Of a DNA stretch of 17,672 nt, positions 1-8,140 are shown piece after piece. Under the pieces are notes generated by a model. It saw only the letters and a program-made list of their open reading frames with translations, did no database searches and was not told the DNA's origin. The translations under genes and the position numbers were made by a program. The stretch comes from JANMEX01 sp043744175. GTDB lineage: Bacteria; Pseudomonadota; Alphaproteobacteria; Rhizobiales; Rhizobiaceae. Within the stretch, counting starts at the first letter, position 1, and each line of letters begins with the position of its first letter. The stretch is from assembly GCA_043744175.1 (NCBI GenBank), contig JAYTVD010000134.1, positions 1-17,672 on the forward strand. The letters are read 5' to 3'.

Positions 1-13
1 GCAACGCATTTTT

Positions 14-46
14 CAAAAACTACCTTGCCGCGAGGGATCGCGGCAA
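14..46 (-). terminator. Rho-independent terminator after tadD
   Basis: A perfect 8-bp inverted repeat (25-32 with 39-46, 6-nt loop) begins 8 nt past the tadD stop. Read on the minus strand, the stem is followed by GGTAG and a run of five T. This fits an intrinsic terminator closing the tad locus. Confidence 0.7.
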
Positions 47-54
47 TTCAGAAA

Positions 55-516
55 TTACATCGAAGCGGCGAGCTTCTGATTGGCGGTAATACGCGGATCA
101 TTTGGCAGTGCGGCGGCGGCTTCGTTGAACAACTGTGTCGCCTTTTTCTTATCGCCGCGCAGCAGGAACGAATAGCCATAGTTGGACACTGCATGTGGCT
201 TGCGTCCGGCTACCTTGAACAATTGTTCATAGGCACGGTCAGCGAAATCAAAACGCCCGAGTTCATCGTAGGCGGCAGCCAGACCCATCCATGATTCCGC
301 ATCATCAGAACGCATCTCAACCGCCTTGCGGAAATATTTCTCTGCCAAGCCATAGTTTGAGTCCATGAACTGCGCCTTGCCCAGTTCGCGCTCAGACGAC
401 GGCCTTGCGACCTTCTTGGCACCTATTGATGTGGTTTGAGTGCCATCGATTGCAGATGTCTGACAACCGGCAAGCCCGACGAGAACGGCAAGCGCCGCCA
501 TACGGATCATATTCAT
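55..516 (-). CDS. tadD: TadD-type TPR lipoprotein of the Tad pilus system
   Basis: TadD proteins are small TPR lipoproteins thought to help assemble the Tad secretin; that role is family knowledge. The predicted protein has 153 residues. A signal peptide ends in a lipobox (LAGC, lipidated Cys18), and about three TPR-like helix pairs span residues 43-140 (NYGLAEKYFRKAVEM and AYDELGRFDFADRAYEQL are typical). The frame stays open upstream to 606, but the ATG at 516 is preferred because AGGGGA sits 8 nt before it and the signal peptide starts there. It is short for TadD. It follows tadC by 223 nt with a strong terminator between them, so it probably has its own promoter. The family call is firm; the symbol rests partly on position. 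Confidence 0.8.
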   Translation of the reverse strand: MNMIRMAALAVLVGLAGCQTSAIDGTQTTSIGAKKVARPSSERELGKAQFMDSNYGLAEKYFRKAVEMRSDDAESWMGLAAAYDELGRFDFADRAYEQLFKVAGRKPHAVSNYGYSFLLRGDKKKATQLFNEAAAALPNDPRITANQKLAASM

Positions 517-609
517 TGACGCATTCCCCTGTATAACGCCCGTTTTCCGGGTTCGTTTGTTAAGGTGAAAATACGCCGGATCGTTTAAGGGGTGACCAAC
601 AGACATGCC

Positions 610-660
610 TAAAAAAGTGTGACTGCCAACCCATTGATTTACATGGATAATAAAGTGTCA
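610..660 (-). promoter_or_regulatory. possible tadD promoter region with a 13-bp imperfect direct repeat
   Basis: This stretch lies between the tadC terminator and tadD. On the minus strand there is a -10-like TATTAT (647-652) without a convincing -35. Two 13-bp copies (610-622 and 648-660, 11 of 13 identical, 38 bp apart) could be paired binding sites. This is inference from position only. Confidence 0.2.
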
Positions 661-685
661 CTACCATCACTAAAATGCAGCTTAA

Positions 686-715
686 TAAAAAGCCGACCAA
701 GAGGCCGGTATTTTT
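686..715 (-). terminator. intrinsic terminator between tadC and tadD
   Basis: On the minus strand, CCGGCC-TCTT-GGTCGG (708-693) forms a 6-bp stem with one G:U pair and a 4-nt loop. It is preceded by AAAAA and followed by C and five T. It starts about 25 nt after the tadC stop. On the plus strand the same stem would hold an A:C mismatch, so the minus orientation is preferred. Confidence 0.75.
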
Positions 716-739
716 CAGTGCCCATTTTCGGTGAAGAAT

Positions 740-1711
740 CTAAGGGGCGGACAGTTTAACAATGACCGGAATAACAGCGATCAGCATAACCACCGGCAGG
801 ATGCACATCGTCACCGGCACAGACATTTTTGCTGGGAGCGTATGCGCTTTTTCTTCGGCAAGCGACATGCGCTTATGGCGCATTTCATCCGAGAACACAC
901 GCAGCGCACCGGATAAGCTTGTTCCCATCTCGCGGGATTGCTGCAGCAGTGTCGAGAATGAACGCACTTCATCAAGACCAAGCCGCTCAGAAAGAGATTT
1001 CATTGAGTCATCAAGCGAGCGACCTGCACGAAGCTCAATTGTCAAAAGTTGAAGGTTTTGGCTAAGCGATGGATAGGTCTTGGTAATCTCGCGCGCAACA
1101 CGCTCAATCGCCGCCTCAAGGCTCATGCCCGCATCGGCGCACACAATCATCAAATCCATAAAGTCTGGAAAGCCGTTGCGATATTCGCGAAGCTTGTTTT
1201 TGGTTAGCTTCCAAAGAACAAGGTTTGGCAGGAAGTAGCCAATGCCGCCGCACCCGATCCCAATAGCCCAACGGCGTAATGTCGTATCATCACTATAATA
1301 GAGTGAGACGACAACCAGCCCTGCTGCCAGACCGAGCACCAGACTGATCACACGAACAGTGAGAAAAATCCCGGCAGCGCTGGGATTGAGAAACCCCGCC
1401 TGCATCAAGCTAGCGCGAAGTTTCACCAGCGATTCCGGATCCTGATTAGCGTAGAACGCCTGAGCTTTTTCTTGCGCCTTCTTGAGAGCTTTGCTTGCTT
1501 TGGCAGGCTCAGCTTTCTTAGCTTGACCAACAACTTGCCCAATACCGCCAATGTCAATACGCAAGCGCTTTTGAACATCCCCGCGTGTGGTCCGTCCGTT
1601 AAATACCGAATAGATAACGATGATAAACCCTGTGACCATCATGCCTGCCGCGACAGGCACAAATGAGTCTGGTTTTAAGCTGGCGAGTAAGGTGATAAAA
1701 CTGTTCATCAT
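740..1711 (-). CDS. tadC: Tad pilus inner-membrane platform protein TadC
   Basis: TadC is a GspF/T2SF-domain membrane protein that, with TadB, forms the platform on which the CpaF ATPase acts to assemble Flp pili. The protein has about 323 residues, the usual size. Hydrophobic segments lie near residues 15-36, 105-140 and 295-318, with a cytoplasmic T2SF region between. The stretch DLMIVCADAGMSLEAAIERV is typical of TadC. The first possible start is TTG (1714), but the ATG at 1711 overlaps the tadB stop in a TGATG arrangement, which points to translational coupling; a second ATG lies at 1708. No clear Shine-Dalgarno is visible, which agrees with coupling. A strong terminator follows the gene. 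Confidence 0.92.
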   Translation of the reverse strand: MMNSFITLLASLKPDSFVPVAAGMMVTGFIIVIYSVFNGRTTRGDVQKRLRIDIGGIGQVVGQAKKAEPAKASKALKKAQEKAQAFYANQDPESLVKLRASLMQAGFLNPSAAGIFLTVRVISLVLGLAAGLVVVSLYYSDDTTLRRWAIGIGCGGIGYFLPNLVLWKLTKNKLREYRNGFPDFMDLMIVCADAGMSLEAAIERVAREITKTYPSLSQNLQLLTIELRAGRSLDDSMKSLSERLGLDEVRSFSTLLQQSREMGTSLSGALRVFSDEMRHKRMSLAEEKAHTLPAKMSVPVTMCILPVVMLIAVIPVIVKLSAP

Positions 1712-2679
1712 CAAAACTTAAAGTTGGCCATTTTGAACATGATAAAATTCCCCAAGCCTAACCAAAATACCCCAAAGCCAATGTAGTAATAAGTCTTCGG
1801 CTTATCCCAAACTTCGCCGTAATAATCCGGCATAAACACCAAGAGGATCGACATCAGGAGAATCGGCACAGCCGTCAAAATATATGCCGATGCGCGCCCT
1901 TCAGCCGATATGCCTCTGATTTTACGGCGCAATTTTCCGCGCTCACGAATAACCTTCGAAAGCCCGTCAAGAATTTCGCGCAGGTTTCCCCCCGTTGTGG
2001 ATTGAATGGAAACCGCCGTAATGAATAGCGGCATATCCTCTTGGCCAACCCTATCGTACATAGAGTTAAGCGCCGAAACCATATCCGACCCATAAGTGAT
2101 TTCATCCGCCACGAGGCCAAATTCAGTGCCAATCGGGTCCGGCATTTCGCGCCCGACCATGCTGACAGCAACCGGCACCGGATGTCCAGCTTTCAGCCCG
2201 CGCGTCATCAAATCCAGTGCTTCGGGTAGCTGAATGCCAAACAGTTTGTGCCGTTTATTGCGCATCCGCTTCAGAACCTGCAATGGAATCAGCAATATCA
2301 TTGCCGGCAGACCAATGGCCGCATAAAGTGGTCTGTCATATTTGATCGCGATATAGAGCGCGATGGCAAAGGCAATGGCCGTTGTAATGGCCAGAAACTT
2401 CGGCACCGCCATCACCAAACCAGATTGAGTGCGCAAATCGCTTAGCCACTTAAATGACAAAAATGAGAAGCGCCCTTCATTGAGGCCGCGTTCCTTGCGC
2501 AATTGCACCAGCACGTCTTGCTGACTGATTTCCTTCTTCGCCAGCTTCATGCGCCGGTTTATGGCATCCCGTTTGTCGGATTTGCGGGCGAAAACCAGAT
2601 AGAATGCCTCAGCAATAATGATGCCGCAAAGCGCGGCAGCGGCATAAACAACATAAAGTGAACTGTCCCCGCTGAACAT
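1711..2679 (-). CDS. tadB: Tad pilus inner-membrane platform protein TadB
   Basis: TadB is the partner of TadC in the inner-membrane platform of the Flp/Tad machine (T2SF fold). The protein has 322 residues. It has an N-terminal membrane segment (about 8-29), a hydrophobic pair near 92-135, a T2SF core around 145-270 (LPEALDLMTRGLKAGHPV and TGGNLREILDGLSKVIRER are typical) and C-terminal membrane segments (about 270-317). The ATG at 2679 is preceded by AAGGA, which lies in the last codons of cpaF, 2 nt away. The gene overlaps tadC by one base. This tight packing supports one transcript for cpaF-tadB-tadC. Confidence 0.93.
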   Translation of the reverse strand: MFSGDSSLYVVYAAAALCGIIIAEAFYLVFARKSDKRDAINRRMKLAKKEISQQDVLVQLRKERGLNEGRFSFLSFKWLSDLRTQSGLVMAVPKFLAITTAIAFAIALYIAIKYDRPLYAAIGLPAMILLIPLQVLKRMRNKRHKLFGIQLPEALDLMTRGLKAGHPVPVAVSMVGREMPDPIGTEFGLVADEITYGSDMVSALNSMYDRVGQEDMPLFITAVSIQSTTGGNLREILDGLSKVIRERGKLRRKIRGISAEGRASAYILTAVPILLMSILLVFMPDYYGEVWDKPKTYYYIGFGVFWLGLGNFIMFKMANFKF

Positions 2680-2681
2680 GG

Positions 2682-4124
2682 TTAGTCCTTAGGCTTGCCA
2701 GGTTCAAAATAGCTGCCGGGAAATTCGATGCCCATTGCTTTTAGATGATCGAGAAAGCGCGGGCGAATACCAGTCGCCTCAAAATGACCGACAATCTTGC
2801 CATCGCTTTGTGTAGCGGTGCGGACAAATTTATAGATTTCCTGCATCTGAATAATATCGCCTTCCATGCCGGTAATTTCGGCAATCGAGGTGATTTTACG
2901 CTTGCCATCGGCAAGACGCGTAAGCTGCACAATCAAGCCGATGGCGCTGGAAATCTGACTGCGAATGGACTGAACCGTCATCGGCATACCAGTCATGCCC
3001 AGCATTTGCTCCAAACGGGAAACCGCATCGCGAGGCGTGTTAGCATGGATAGTCGCCATCGAGCCTTCGTGGCCGGTATTCATCGCTTGCAACATATCAA
3101 ACGCTTCTTCACCGCGACATTCGCCAAGGATAACGCGATCGGGACGCATACGAAGTGCGTTCTTGACCAAATCGCGCTGCTTGATTTCGCCATGTCCCTC
3201 AACATTGGGCGGACGTGTTTCCATGCGGGCAACATGTGGCTGTTGCAGCTGGAGTTCCGCTGCGTCCTCGATCGTAATCAAGCGCTCATCTTCCGGAATG
3301 AATGCCGAAAGTGCGTTTAGCATCGTGGTTTTACCAGTACCCGTACCGCCCGAAATAATCGTGGTGATACGTGCATGCACAGCCGCAGCAATAACCTCCG
3401 CCATAGGGCTTGTCAGCGCACCAAATTCGACCAGCTTGTGAAGGCCCATCTTGTTTTTGGAAAACTTACGAATGGACACCAGCGGCCCATCAACACCGAC
3501 CGGGCGAATAGCTGCATTGAAGCGCGAACCATCCAACATGCGCGCATCACACATTGGCTGGGATTCATCGATGCGGCGACCGACCGCTGAGACAATCTTA
3601 TTCAGAATGCGAACAAGATGAGCCTCATCTTTGAAAGGAATATGCACCGGCGTCAGCTTGCCCGCGCGCTCCACGAAACAGTTCTCATGGCCATTGATCA
3701 AAATATCCGAAATGGTCGGGTCTTTGAGCAGTGGTTCAAGTGGGCCGAGACCAACCATCTCATCCACGATGTCATCAACCAGCGCATCAATTTCCACCAC
3801 GTTCAGCGCTAGGCGCTCCTCGCGCACATGCTCCGTAACATAGGCTTTGATTTCACGGCGCACTTGCTCGGCTGGCAGCGCTTCGAGCGCAACAAGATTA
3901 AGATCTTCGATGAGCTTGCGGTGAAGCCTAACTTTGGCGTCCATCACCCGGTCATTGGCTCGGGTCTGAATGGGCACCACGGCTGCAACAGCTTTTGCAT
4001 CCATGCCAAAAGCGCGGGGGATTTGCACTTCATTGCGCTGCTCAGTAACAGCAGCAGCGGCGGCAGCCTTGGTTACCTGCTCTTCGGCAGGACGCTTTTG
4101 TAATATCGAAAACCGACTAACCAT
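2682..4124 (-). CDS. cpaF: Tad pilus motor ATPase CpaF/TadA
   Basis: CpaF (TadA) is the cytoplasmic secretion ATPase of the VirB11/GspE class that powers Flp pilus assembly. The protein has 480 residues, normal for the family. After an alanine-rich, probably disordered N-terminus (about 1-50) come the N-terminal domain and the RecA-like core, with Walker A GGTGTGKTT (K265), the Asp-box region LITIEDAAEL, Walker B-like RPDRVILGECRGEEAFDML and the His box HEGSMATIHAN. Start choice: a GTG exists at 4130, but the ATG at 4124 has AGGGG 7 nt upstream. It follows cpaE by 25 nt and precedes tadB by 2 nt. All catalytic motifs look intact. Confidence 0.96.
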   Translation of the reverse strand: MVSRFSILQKRPAEEQVTKAAAAAAVTEQRNEVQIPRAFGMDAKAVAAVVPIQTRANDRVMDAKVRLHRKLIEDLNLVALEALPAEQVRREIKAYVTEHVREERLALNVVEIDALVDDIVDEMVGLGPLEPLLKDPTISDILINGHENCFVERAGKLTPVHIPFKDEAHLVRILNKIVSAVGRRIDESQPMCDARMLDGSRFNAAIRPVGVDGPLVSIRKFSKNKMGLHKLVEFGALTSPMAEVIAAAVHARITTIISGGTGTGKTTMLNALSAFIPEDERLITIEDAAELQLQQPHVARMETRPPNVEGHGEIKQRDLVKNALRMRPDRVILGECRGEEAFDMLQAMNTGHEGSMATIHANTPRDAVSRLEQMLGMTGMPMTVQSIRSQISSAIGLIVQLTRLADGKRKITSIAEITGMEGDIIQMQEIYKFVRTATQSDGKIVGHFEATGIRPRFLDHLKAMGIEFPGSYFEPGKPKD

Positions 4125-4149
4125 GCCCACACCCCTGTTTGGATTTACC

Positions 4150-5358
4150 CTAACCGGCCTTCCTCAACAAAGACTTGCCAATTTCCAGAATTCCGCGCTT
4201 TTTCGTATCAATCGCAATAACTTCATCAGGAAGTATGATTTTGCGAAGGTCATTAATGATGTTGGCGTTTGGATCAATCGTATGAAGCGGCACGCCGCGA
4301 TCAACCGCCTCACGAACCAGTCGATAATTGTTGGAAATACCACCAACAAAATGATCGCCCAATATTTCCTCGACATCCGCATGGCGGATACCATTTTCAA
4401 ATGACCGTTTCTCAAAACGATTGACGATTACGTTGGGCTTGATCTGCTTATTGGTTTTCTCCGAAATAGCGTTGATAAGTCGCTGCGTGTGGCGCAGGCA
4501 CGGCACTGTCATTTCGGTGACAATGTAGAGTTTGTTTGAGCCGAGCAGCACCGTCTCCGTCCATGGAAACCAAGTGCGCGGCATATCAATAACCACATTG
4601 TCAAAATAGGCCGACACAAGGTCCAACATTCTGACAACGACTTCAGCATTGAACGAGCGCATTTCTGTCGGCTGAACGGGTGCTGCCAAAACGCACAATC
4701 CGCTTTCATGCTTTGATAGCATCACGTCCAACAAATGGCGGTCCAGACGTTCGGGCTGATTTTCAACTTCCGTCAAATCAAAACGCGGCTCAAGATCAAG
4801 ATATTCTGCGCAAACACCTTGCTGGAAATTCAAATCAACGATGCAGGTCGTAGAAGCGCGTGTGCTTGAATTATGCAACAGAAACGCAGTTTCAATCGCC
4901 ATTGTGGTGGAACCAACACCACCTGCGGCAGGCATAAATGTATAAATCTGCGCCTCTGGAGACTCGCTCTTTTCCGGCCCGCGCAGCGCTCTGATACACG
5001 AGCGCACAAGGTCGGCAGTCGAAATCGGCTTCACCAAAAAGTCTGCCACTTGCATCTGCACAATCATGCGCACGGCGGCCGCGTCAAACTCCTGCGTAAC
5101 CACAACGACAGGAACGCGGCCATCCAGCCTGCGCATAATACGCTGTAGAGATTCAAGCTCTTCCAGTTTGCGGGTATCGAGGTCAACCACTGCCACTGCA
5201 CACTCAAGCTCTTGTAGCTCGCCGCGCAACTCAGAGACATTCTTGGCAATAACCTTGAGTTCAATTTTATCTGACGCAGCAAATGCCGTGCGCGTTTCTT
5301 GCACGAAGGCACTATCGGCAGACACAATCGCAATTCGTTTTGATGAAGGTTCCGACAT
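4150..5358 (-). CDS. cpaE: Tad pilus localisation protein CpaE/TadZ with degenerate P-loop
   Basis: CpaE/TadZ proteins position the Tad apparatus, usually at a pole, and combine a receiver-like domain with a ParA/MinD-like domain. The protein has 402 residues. A receiver-like domain (about 7-125) keeps a candidate acceptor Asp59 in VVDLD and a Lys110 before Pro111. The ParA-like domain begins near residue 137. Its P-loop reads AAGGVGSTT at 144-152, so both lysines of the deviant Walker motif (KGGVGKTT) are absent. Asp175 in IVDLNFQQG matches the switch region. Start: TTG at 5379 is possible, but the ATG at 5358 has AGGAAA 6 nt upstream and begins the receiver fold well. It lies 30 nt after the small lipoprotein and 25 nt before cpaF. 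Confidence 0.9.
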   Translation of the reverse strand: MSEPSSKRIAIVSADSAFVQETRTAFAASDKIELKVIAKNVSELRGELQELECAVAVVDLDTRKLEELESLQRIMRRLDGRVPVVVVTQEFDAAAVRMIVQMQVADFLVKPISTADLVRSCIRALRGPEKSESPEAQIYTFMPAAGGVGSTTMAIETAFLLHNSSTRASTTCIVDLNFQQGVCAEYLDLEPRFDLTEVENQPERLDRHLLDVMLSKHESGLCVLAAPVQPTEMRSFNAEVVVRMLDLVSAYFDNVVIDMPRTWFPWTETVLLGSNKLYIVTEMTVPCLRHTQRLINAISEKTNKQIKPNVIVNRFEKRSFENGIRHADVEEILGDHFVGGISNNYRLVREAVDRGVPLHTIDPNANIINDLRKIILPDEVIAIDTKKRGILEIGKSLLRKAG

Positions 5359-5388
5359 TGTGAATTTCCTGGGGTTCAATAGTGCCGA

Positions 5389-5655
5389 TTAAGGCTTGGT
5401 GACTGGGGCTGTGGTGGGCGCGTCCGGCTCTGAGGGCCTTCCCCGATCGGCAGGAATCAACAATCGCGTGTCCTCGACGCCCGCTGGCCACGGATCAATA
5501 ATCTGGAGAGCCGAATTTCGGGCAATCGCATCACCCGCACCCAGTGTCAGCCCGTCAGTGCGATAAAAATCCTGCTTTGCGCAACCCGCCAGCACGAGAA
5601 TTGTTGTCAGCAAAGGGAGTTTTATGGCGCTTAGAATGGTCTTCTGGTTGGTCAT
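5389..5655 (-). CDS. small lipoprotein in the CpaD position of the Tad operon
   Basis: This encodes a predicted 88-residue lipoprotein with a signal peptide ending in LAGC (lipidated Cys25). A mature region of about 64 residues contains GAGDA and a DPWP motif, then a Pro/Ala/Thr-rich tail. From memory, short Rhizobiales proteins with a GAG(D/N)A...DPWP pattern occur near cpa genes, but I cannot verify this by search. It sits between cpaC and cpaE, where CpaD, a lipoprotein of roughly 200 or more residues, is usually encoded. It may stand in for CpaD or be a pilotin-like accessory of the secretin; both are inference. The GTG at 5667 abuts the cpaC stop, but the ATG at 5655 is preferred, with GTGGGA upstream. 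Confidence 0.8.
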   Translation of the reverse strand: MTNQKTILSAIKLPLLTTILVLAGCAKQDFYRTDGLTLGAGDAIARNSALQIIDPWPAGVEDTRLLIPADRGRPSEPDAPTTAPVTKP

Positions 5656-5667
5656 TTTCGTTCCCAC

Positions 5668-7092
5668 TTAGTTCGCGCCATCAAGGTCAAGGAAGTGCCC
5701 CGCCCCCGCGACCGCGCTCATTTTCGCTGCGCCGCTTTTGGTGCGATTGATGTCCGAGACCTTAACCTCATCAATGTTGCCCCCGAAAAGGTCAGCATTG
5801 CTAGGCGCCAATGTCCCGTCTGTAGGCAGTGCAATGCGTTTCGATGGATCAATTGGGCGGACCAGATGCGGGGTCACAATAATGACGAGATCAGTCTCAC
5901 GGCGTTGATATTTTTTGCTTGAAAAGAGCGAGCCGATGACTGGCGCAGCACCAATCCCAGGCATGCGCTCAATGTTCACATCATTGAATGTCTGCAGAAG
6001 ACCCGCGATCATAAAGCTTTGGCCGTCCTTGAGATCAACGGACGTTTGCGCACGGCGCACGATGAAGCCGGGAACCTTGATACCACCACCAACGTCAACC
6101 GAATTAGATAGGTCAACCGAAGATACTTCTGGCGCGATATCAAGGCTGATGAGGCCGTCAGCCAAAACAGTCGGCGTGAACTCAAGGCTCATGCCATATT
6201 TTTTATAGTCAATCGTTGTCACGCCATTTGCCTGGCTAACGGGAATAGGAAATTCACCACCAGCGAGGAAGCTGGCCTTTTGGCCTGAGCGGGACACCAA
6301 ATTGGGCTCGGCCAAACGGCGCGCCAAACCACGATCCTCGAGAGCTTTAAGACTCATATCGACAGAAAACCCGGCACCCAACAGTCTGCCAACAATCTGT
6401 CCGGTCGTCGCCACTGGCATCGGGTTATTTGTCGGGTCTAACAAAGCCTTCAATCCGCCAACACCCTGGGCAACATTTGCGCCAGCCTTGACGCCAAGCT
6501 CAATCACACTCTGGCGGTTCACTTCAACAAAGCGCACATCAAGCTGAACTTGTTGAGACGACGTCACGTTCACACTGTCGATAACGTCATTGCCTTCTGT
6601 ATATTGCTTGGCAATCTTCTTGGCCTTGTCGGCTGCAACCTGGTCCTTGGCGGCACCAGACAACACCACCTGCCCGTTCGCCGTGGTCGCCTTGATGCTG
6701 GAATTGGGCAAATTCTGCAGCAAAACATTGTTCAGTTGTTGCGTGTCGTAGGTCACTTCAACGTCGAAGGAGCCGACAAGCTTTTTGTTTTCATCGAACA
6801 GCGCAATGCCGGTTGTGCCAAGCTTATGGCCAAGCACATAGAATGACTGACCGGTCAGGGGCGTCACATTGGCTATCTCGGGATCGCCAACAACAATTTC
6901 GAAGAATTGCTTATCAACGTGGACAGTCTTCGGCTTGCCCTTGGCAATCTTTACTGACTTCGACATCGTTCCGGCCGCGACATTGATAACACCGTCATCC
7001 GCAAACGACTTCGTGGTAAAACCAGCAGGCGCGATCAGCAGCGCAGCAATAAGCCCTGCAATTATGCCCTTATTCATTCCCCGACCTAGCAT
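5668..7092 (-). CDS. cpaC: Tad pilus secretin CpaC/RcpA
   Basis: CpaC is the outer-membrane secretin through which Flp pili leave the cell. The protein has 474 residues. It has a signal peptide (about 1-32), a pilus/secretin N-terminal domain (KIAKGKPKTVHVDKQFFEIVV region), a BON-like segment around 115-185 (ATTANGQVVLSGAAKDQ) and a C-terminal secretin domain with typical stretches such as QKASFLAGGEFPIPV, DLKDGQSFMIAGLLQ and TDLVIIVTPHLVRPI. Start: several in-frame starts lie close together (TTG 7113, ATG 7098, ATG 7092, ATG 7077). The ATG at 7092 is best because AGGGG lies 7 nt upstream. The cpaB stop is 43 nt upstream of this start. Confidence 0.94.
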   Translation of the reverse strand: MLGRGMNKGIIAGLIAALLIAPAGFTTKSFADDGVINVAAGTMSKSVKIAKGKPKTVHVDKQFFEIVVGDPEIANVTPLTGQSFYVLGHKLGTTGIALFDENKKLVGSFDVEVTYDTQQLNNVLLQNLPNSSIKATTANGQVVLSGAAKDQVAADKAKKIAKQYTEGNDVIDSVNVTSSQQVQLDVRFVEVNRQSVIELGVKAGANVAQGVGGLKALLDPTNNPMPVATTGQIVGRLLGAGFSVDMSLKALEDRGLARRLAEPNLVSRSGQKASFLAGGEFPIPVSQANGVTTIDYKKYGMSLEFTPTVLADGLISLDIAPEVSSVDLSNSVDVGGGIKVPGFIVRRAQTSVDLKDGQSFMIAGLLQTFNDVNIERMPGIGAAPVIGSLFSSKKYQRRETDLVIIVTPHLVRPIDPSKRIALPTDGTLAPSNADLFGGNIDEVKVSDINRTKSGAAKMSAVAGAGHFLDLDGAN

Positions 7093-7135
7093 TTTCATGC
7101 CCCTTTTGCCCAAGATTTGCCGCGTGAAACCGCGA

Positions 7136-8140
7136 TCAATTGTTACCGGTTACCGGCTTAATTTTGTTTCCGTTTTCATCCATTACAGAATAGGTCTCTG
7201 GAACATGCCCACGAGTTACGATCATCGAACGGAACTTTGGTCCTTCACTCTCAAGTGAAAGAATCGACGGTGAATCAACCTTTGCGGCAACCTGCTTTGG
7301 CTTCGATCCGGTCAGGTCTGATGCCGATATCGAAGCCTCAGATGCGTTAGCTTCATCACCTGCCGAGCGAAGCAACAAATACAGCGTGCCGAGCTGCTGC
7401 GCCAAAGCGACTTTCTGAGCATCTTCACTCGATACCTGCACGGTAACGGCCTTCGCGACTGTGGCAGCGACAGCGGTTTGGTCAGCGCTCTGGTCAGAGG
7501 TTAGAACCTTCACGTTTTGCAAAATCGTTTCGGAAGATAATTCTGATGTTGGCTGCGGAAGCGCGGCGGTATCACCTTCATTTTGAACAGGCTGTGAAAG
7601 CTCAACCTTCTGTCGAGTCAAAATCACGTCAACTCGATCGCCCGGCGTAACAAAACCAGCGACACCGGTAATATCATCAACCCGAATGGTCACAGCTCTT
7701 TGGCCGGGTTCCAACATATTTGAAAGTGAGGCCCGACCATCTTTTCCGGATAGTTTGGCCAAAACAATGGGTTCGTTGGTGGAAATTGCAGACAATACAA
7801 TTCGCTTCGCACCGTTGGTAATCTGGTCAAGCGACGTAATCGCGCCCGCTGGCAATGCATTGGATGGCCAGTCGATCTCCTGAACTAGATCGGCGGTTAC
7901 CTCGGTCCCGTATTTGAGTGCCGACTTGGCAACAATAATTTTTGTGGTGGTAATTACGGGTTTGGTTGTCTCCTGAACCGGTGCTGCCGCTGCCGTACTA
8001 GCATTGGCTTGGCTCTTAACCCATTTGTCAGCAGCAAATATGGACAGTCCGCCGAAAACCACGGCCAAACCAATCATTGGTACTAATTTACCCTTCACAA
8101 CCTGCCCCAATTCATTCGAATTTGTCTTCTTACGGGACAC
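7136..8140 (-). CDS. cpaB: Tad pilus periplasmic protein CpaB/RcpC
   Basis: CpaB/RcpC is an inner-membrane-anchored periplasmic protein of the Tad machine, thought to work with the secretin. The protein has 334 residues. A basic N-terminus is followed by one membrane segment (about 18-36), a linker rich in Ala and Thr, an SAF domain (about 50-115: IIVAKSALKYGTEVTADLVQE and later EPIVLAKLSG), then the RcpC region with PGDRVDVILTRQ and AVTVQVSSEDAQKVALAQQLG. The start is GTG at 8140, the first in frame, with AGG 7 nt upstream. It is the first gene of the operon and is divergent from parE across a 185-nt gap. Confidence 0.92.
   Translation of the reverse strand: MSRKKTNSNELGQVVKGKLVPMIGLAVVFGGLSIFAADKWVKSQANASTAAAAPVQETTKPVITTTKIIVAKSALKYGTEVTADLVQEIDWPSNALPAGAITSLDQITNGAKRIVLSAISTNEPIVLAKLSGKDGRASLSNMLEPGQRAVTIRVDDITGVAGFVTPGDRVDVILTRQKVELSQPVQNEGDTAALPQPTSELSSETILQNVKVLTSDQSADQTAVAATVAKAVTVQVSSEDAQKVALAQQLGTLYLLLRSAGDEANASEASISASDLTGSKPKQVAAKVDSPSILSLESEGPKFRSMIVTRGHVPETYSVMDENGNKIKPVTGNN

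Noticed and set aside
517..606. upstream in-frame extension of tadD to 606
   Set aside because: It would place about 30 residues before a clear lipoprotein signal peptide. The ATG at 516 has a good Shine-Dalgarno.
2745..3320. 191-codon plus-strand open frame inside cpaF
   Set aside because: It is antisense to the CpaF catalytic core, with all motifs on the minus strand. It is a shadow frame.
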